Shown here piece by piece: positions 63,658 through 64,000 of a stretch of 64,000 bases of DNA; the first letter of the stretch is position 1, and every line of letters begins with the position of its first letter. The notes beneath the pieces are model-generated. The model did not search any database. It saw nothing but the letters and a program-made list of their open reading frames with translations, and was not told where the DNA came from. The stretch is from Bacillota bacterium. Lineage in GTDB: Bacteria; Bacillota; Clostridia; Lachnospirales; Lachnospiraceae. Made by a program: the position numbers and the translations under genes. The stretch spans positions 20,921 through 84,920 of the forward strand of contig JAFADH010000332.1 of assembly GCA_023424995.1 (NCBI GenBank), read 5' to 3'.

Positions 63658-63939
63658 GATATGAGTGCAGAAAAAAATTCCGGGAATACTTACAGTAAGA
63701 GATACAGAAAAATTACTGATAATACGGATGATAAGAGATCCGGGAATGCTTACGGGAAGCATGCAGATAAGGTCATAGAGAAGAAGAAAATTGGTAATAA
63801 AAACAATAGGAACGCCGAAAAAGCTGCGGCAGCGATGCAGAATAAGACGGGAAACCCGAAATTGAATAAAAATAGTTCAGAGCAAAACAAATATAATATG
63901 ATGAATTCCACACAGAATAAAAAAACTTCAAAAAGATAA
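63622..63939 (+). pseudogene. Cut-off C-terminal tail of the YgiQ protein
   Basis: In frame with the YgiQ gene after its TAG. About 105 further codons continue the same composition (basic, Asn/Lys/Ser-rich; GKNAGKIAGNTSDMSAEK at the start, ending NKKTSKR) to TAA at 63937. The internal ATG 63661 has no ribosome binding site, so it is probably not a separate gene but the lost or read-through tail. Confidence 0.7.
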
Positions 63940-64000
63940 GGAAGTATTATAAGGTTATTCATTACCCGTCCTGCAGCCTGTATTGAAAAATTACAGGGAA

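Noticed and set aside
63001..63762. 253-codon minus-strand frame with many HISA/FSCIL repeats
   Set aside because: Mirror of the 36-base coding repeats and radical SAM gene on the plus strand.

Overview
The window looks like a chromosomal segment of a spore-forming, anaerobic, low-to-middle GC Firmicute, most likely a Lachnospiraceae/Clostridium-cluster-XIVa type organism. The support is a sporulation block with a SipL-like spore morphogenesis protein and spoIIR, a Veg homologue, a DarA/PstA-type c-di-AMP receptor, T-box leaders, an archaeal/eukaryal-like type 2 IleRS, lipoprotein-type binding proteins and strong AGGAGG ribosome binding sites. Genes are dense on both strands. I saw no rRNA, tRNA, CRISPR array, intact insertion sequence or prophage.

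Layout: 1-981 is the 3' end of an unrecognised gene. 1001-3476 is a MutS2-family ATPase without its Smr nuclease domain, behind a leader with a promoter, a 12-codon ORF and two terminator hairpins. 3490-4470 is a DMT permease under a CsoR-like palindrome. 4513-8185 is a polar amino acid ABC transporter operon interrupted by an inverted-repeat element. 8330-9540 is a split ThrE-type exporter. 9834-10731 is a MerR/TipAS regulator with its own 19-bp-spacer promoter. 11019-13766 is clpB. 14231-18518 is a sugar-derivative cluster (two Gfo/Idh/MocA oxidoreductases, ThuA, divergent AraC). 18676-24245 holds a PrcB-like lipoprotein, veg, a sipL-like gene, a conserved hypothetical, ispE and spoIIR. 24353-26531 is an ABC-F ribosome-protection type ATPase with a long leader containing small ORFs.

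26847-33118 contains a DUF1934 protein, CapA, a small membrane protein, PlsC, a VanY-type carboxypeptidase and nicotinate phosphoribosyltransferase. CapA and VanY carry very acidic low-complexity segments. 33332-35896 is a BlaI/BlaR1-type sensor-repressor pair behind a large four-half-site operator, followed by a secreted protein that shares its C-terminal domain with the BlaR1-like sensor. 36115-39852 is an Ile T-box plus ileS, whose product has a histidine-rich insertion. 40043-41148 is a methyltransferase with a structured leader. 41253-44435 is the vitamin B6 locus (pdxR divergent from pdxST).

44603-55960 may be one functional neighbourhood: a Liv-type ABC transporter, a D-amino-acid-transaminase-like enzyme, a DUF4392 glutamate-cyclase protein, PxpB and PxpC, a DUF1445 protein and PxpA. 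DUF4392 and DUF1445 are the two halves of the eukaryotic D-glutamate cyclase DGLUCY, so the set reads as a D-glutamate to 5-oxoproline to glutamate route. I rank it as the most coherent candidate for a little-described system here. 56235-63939 holds a c-di-AMP receptor, a Trp T-box with no gene behind it, an ECF sigma/ABC cassette on the opposite strand, a trigger-factor-like lipoprotein and a YgiQ radical SAM protein whose repeat tail is cut by an in-repeat stop codon.
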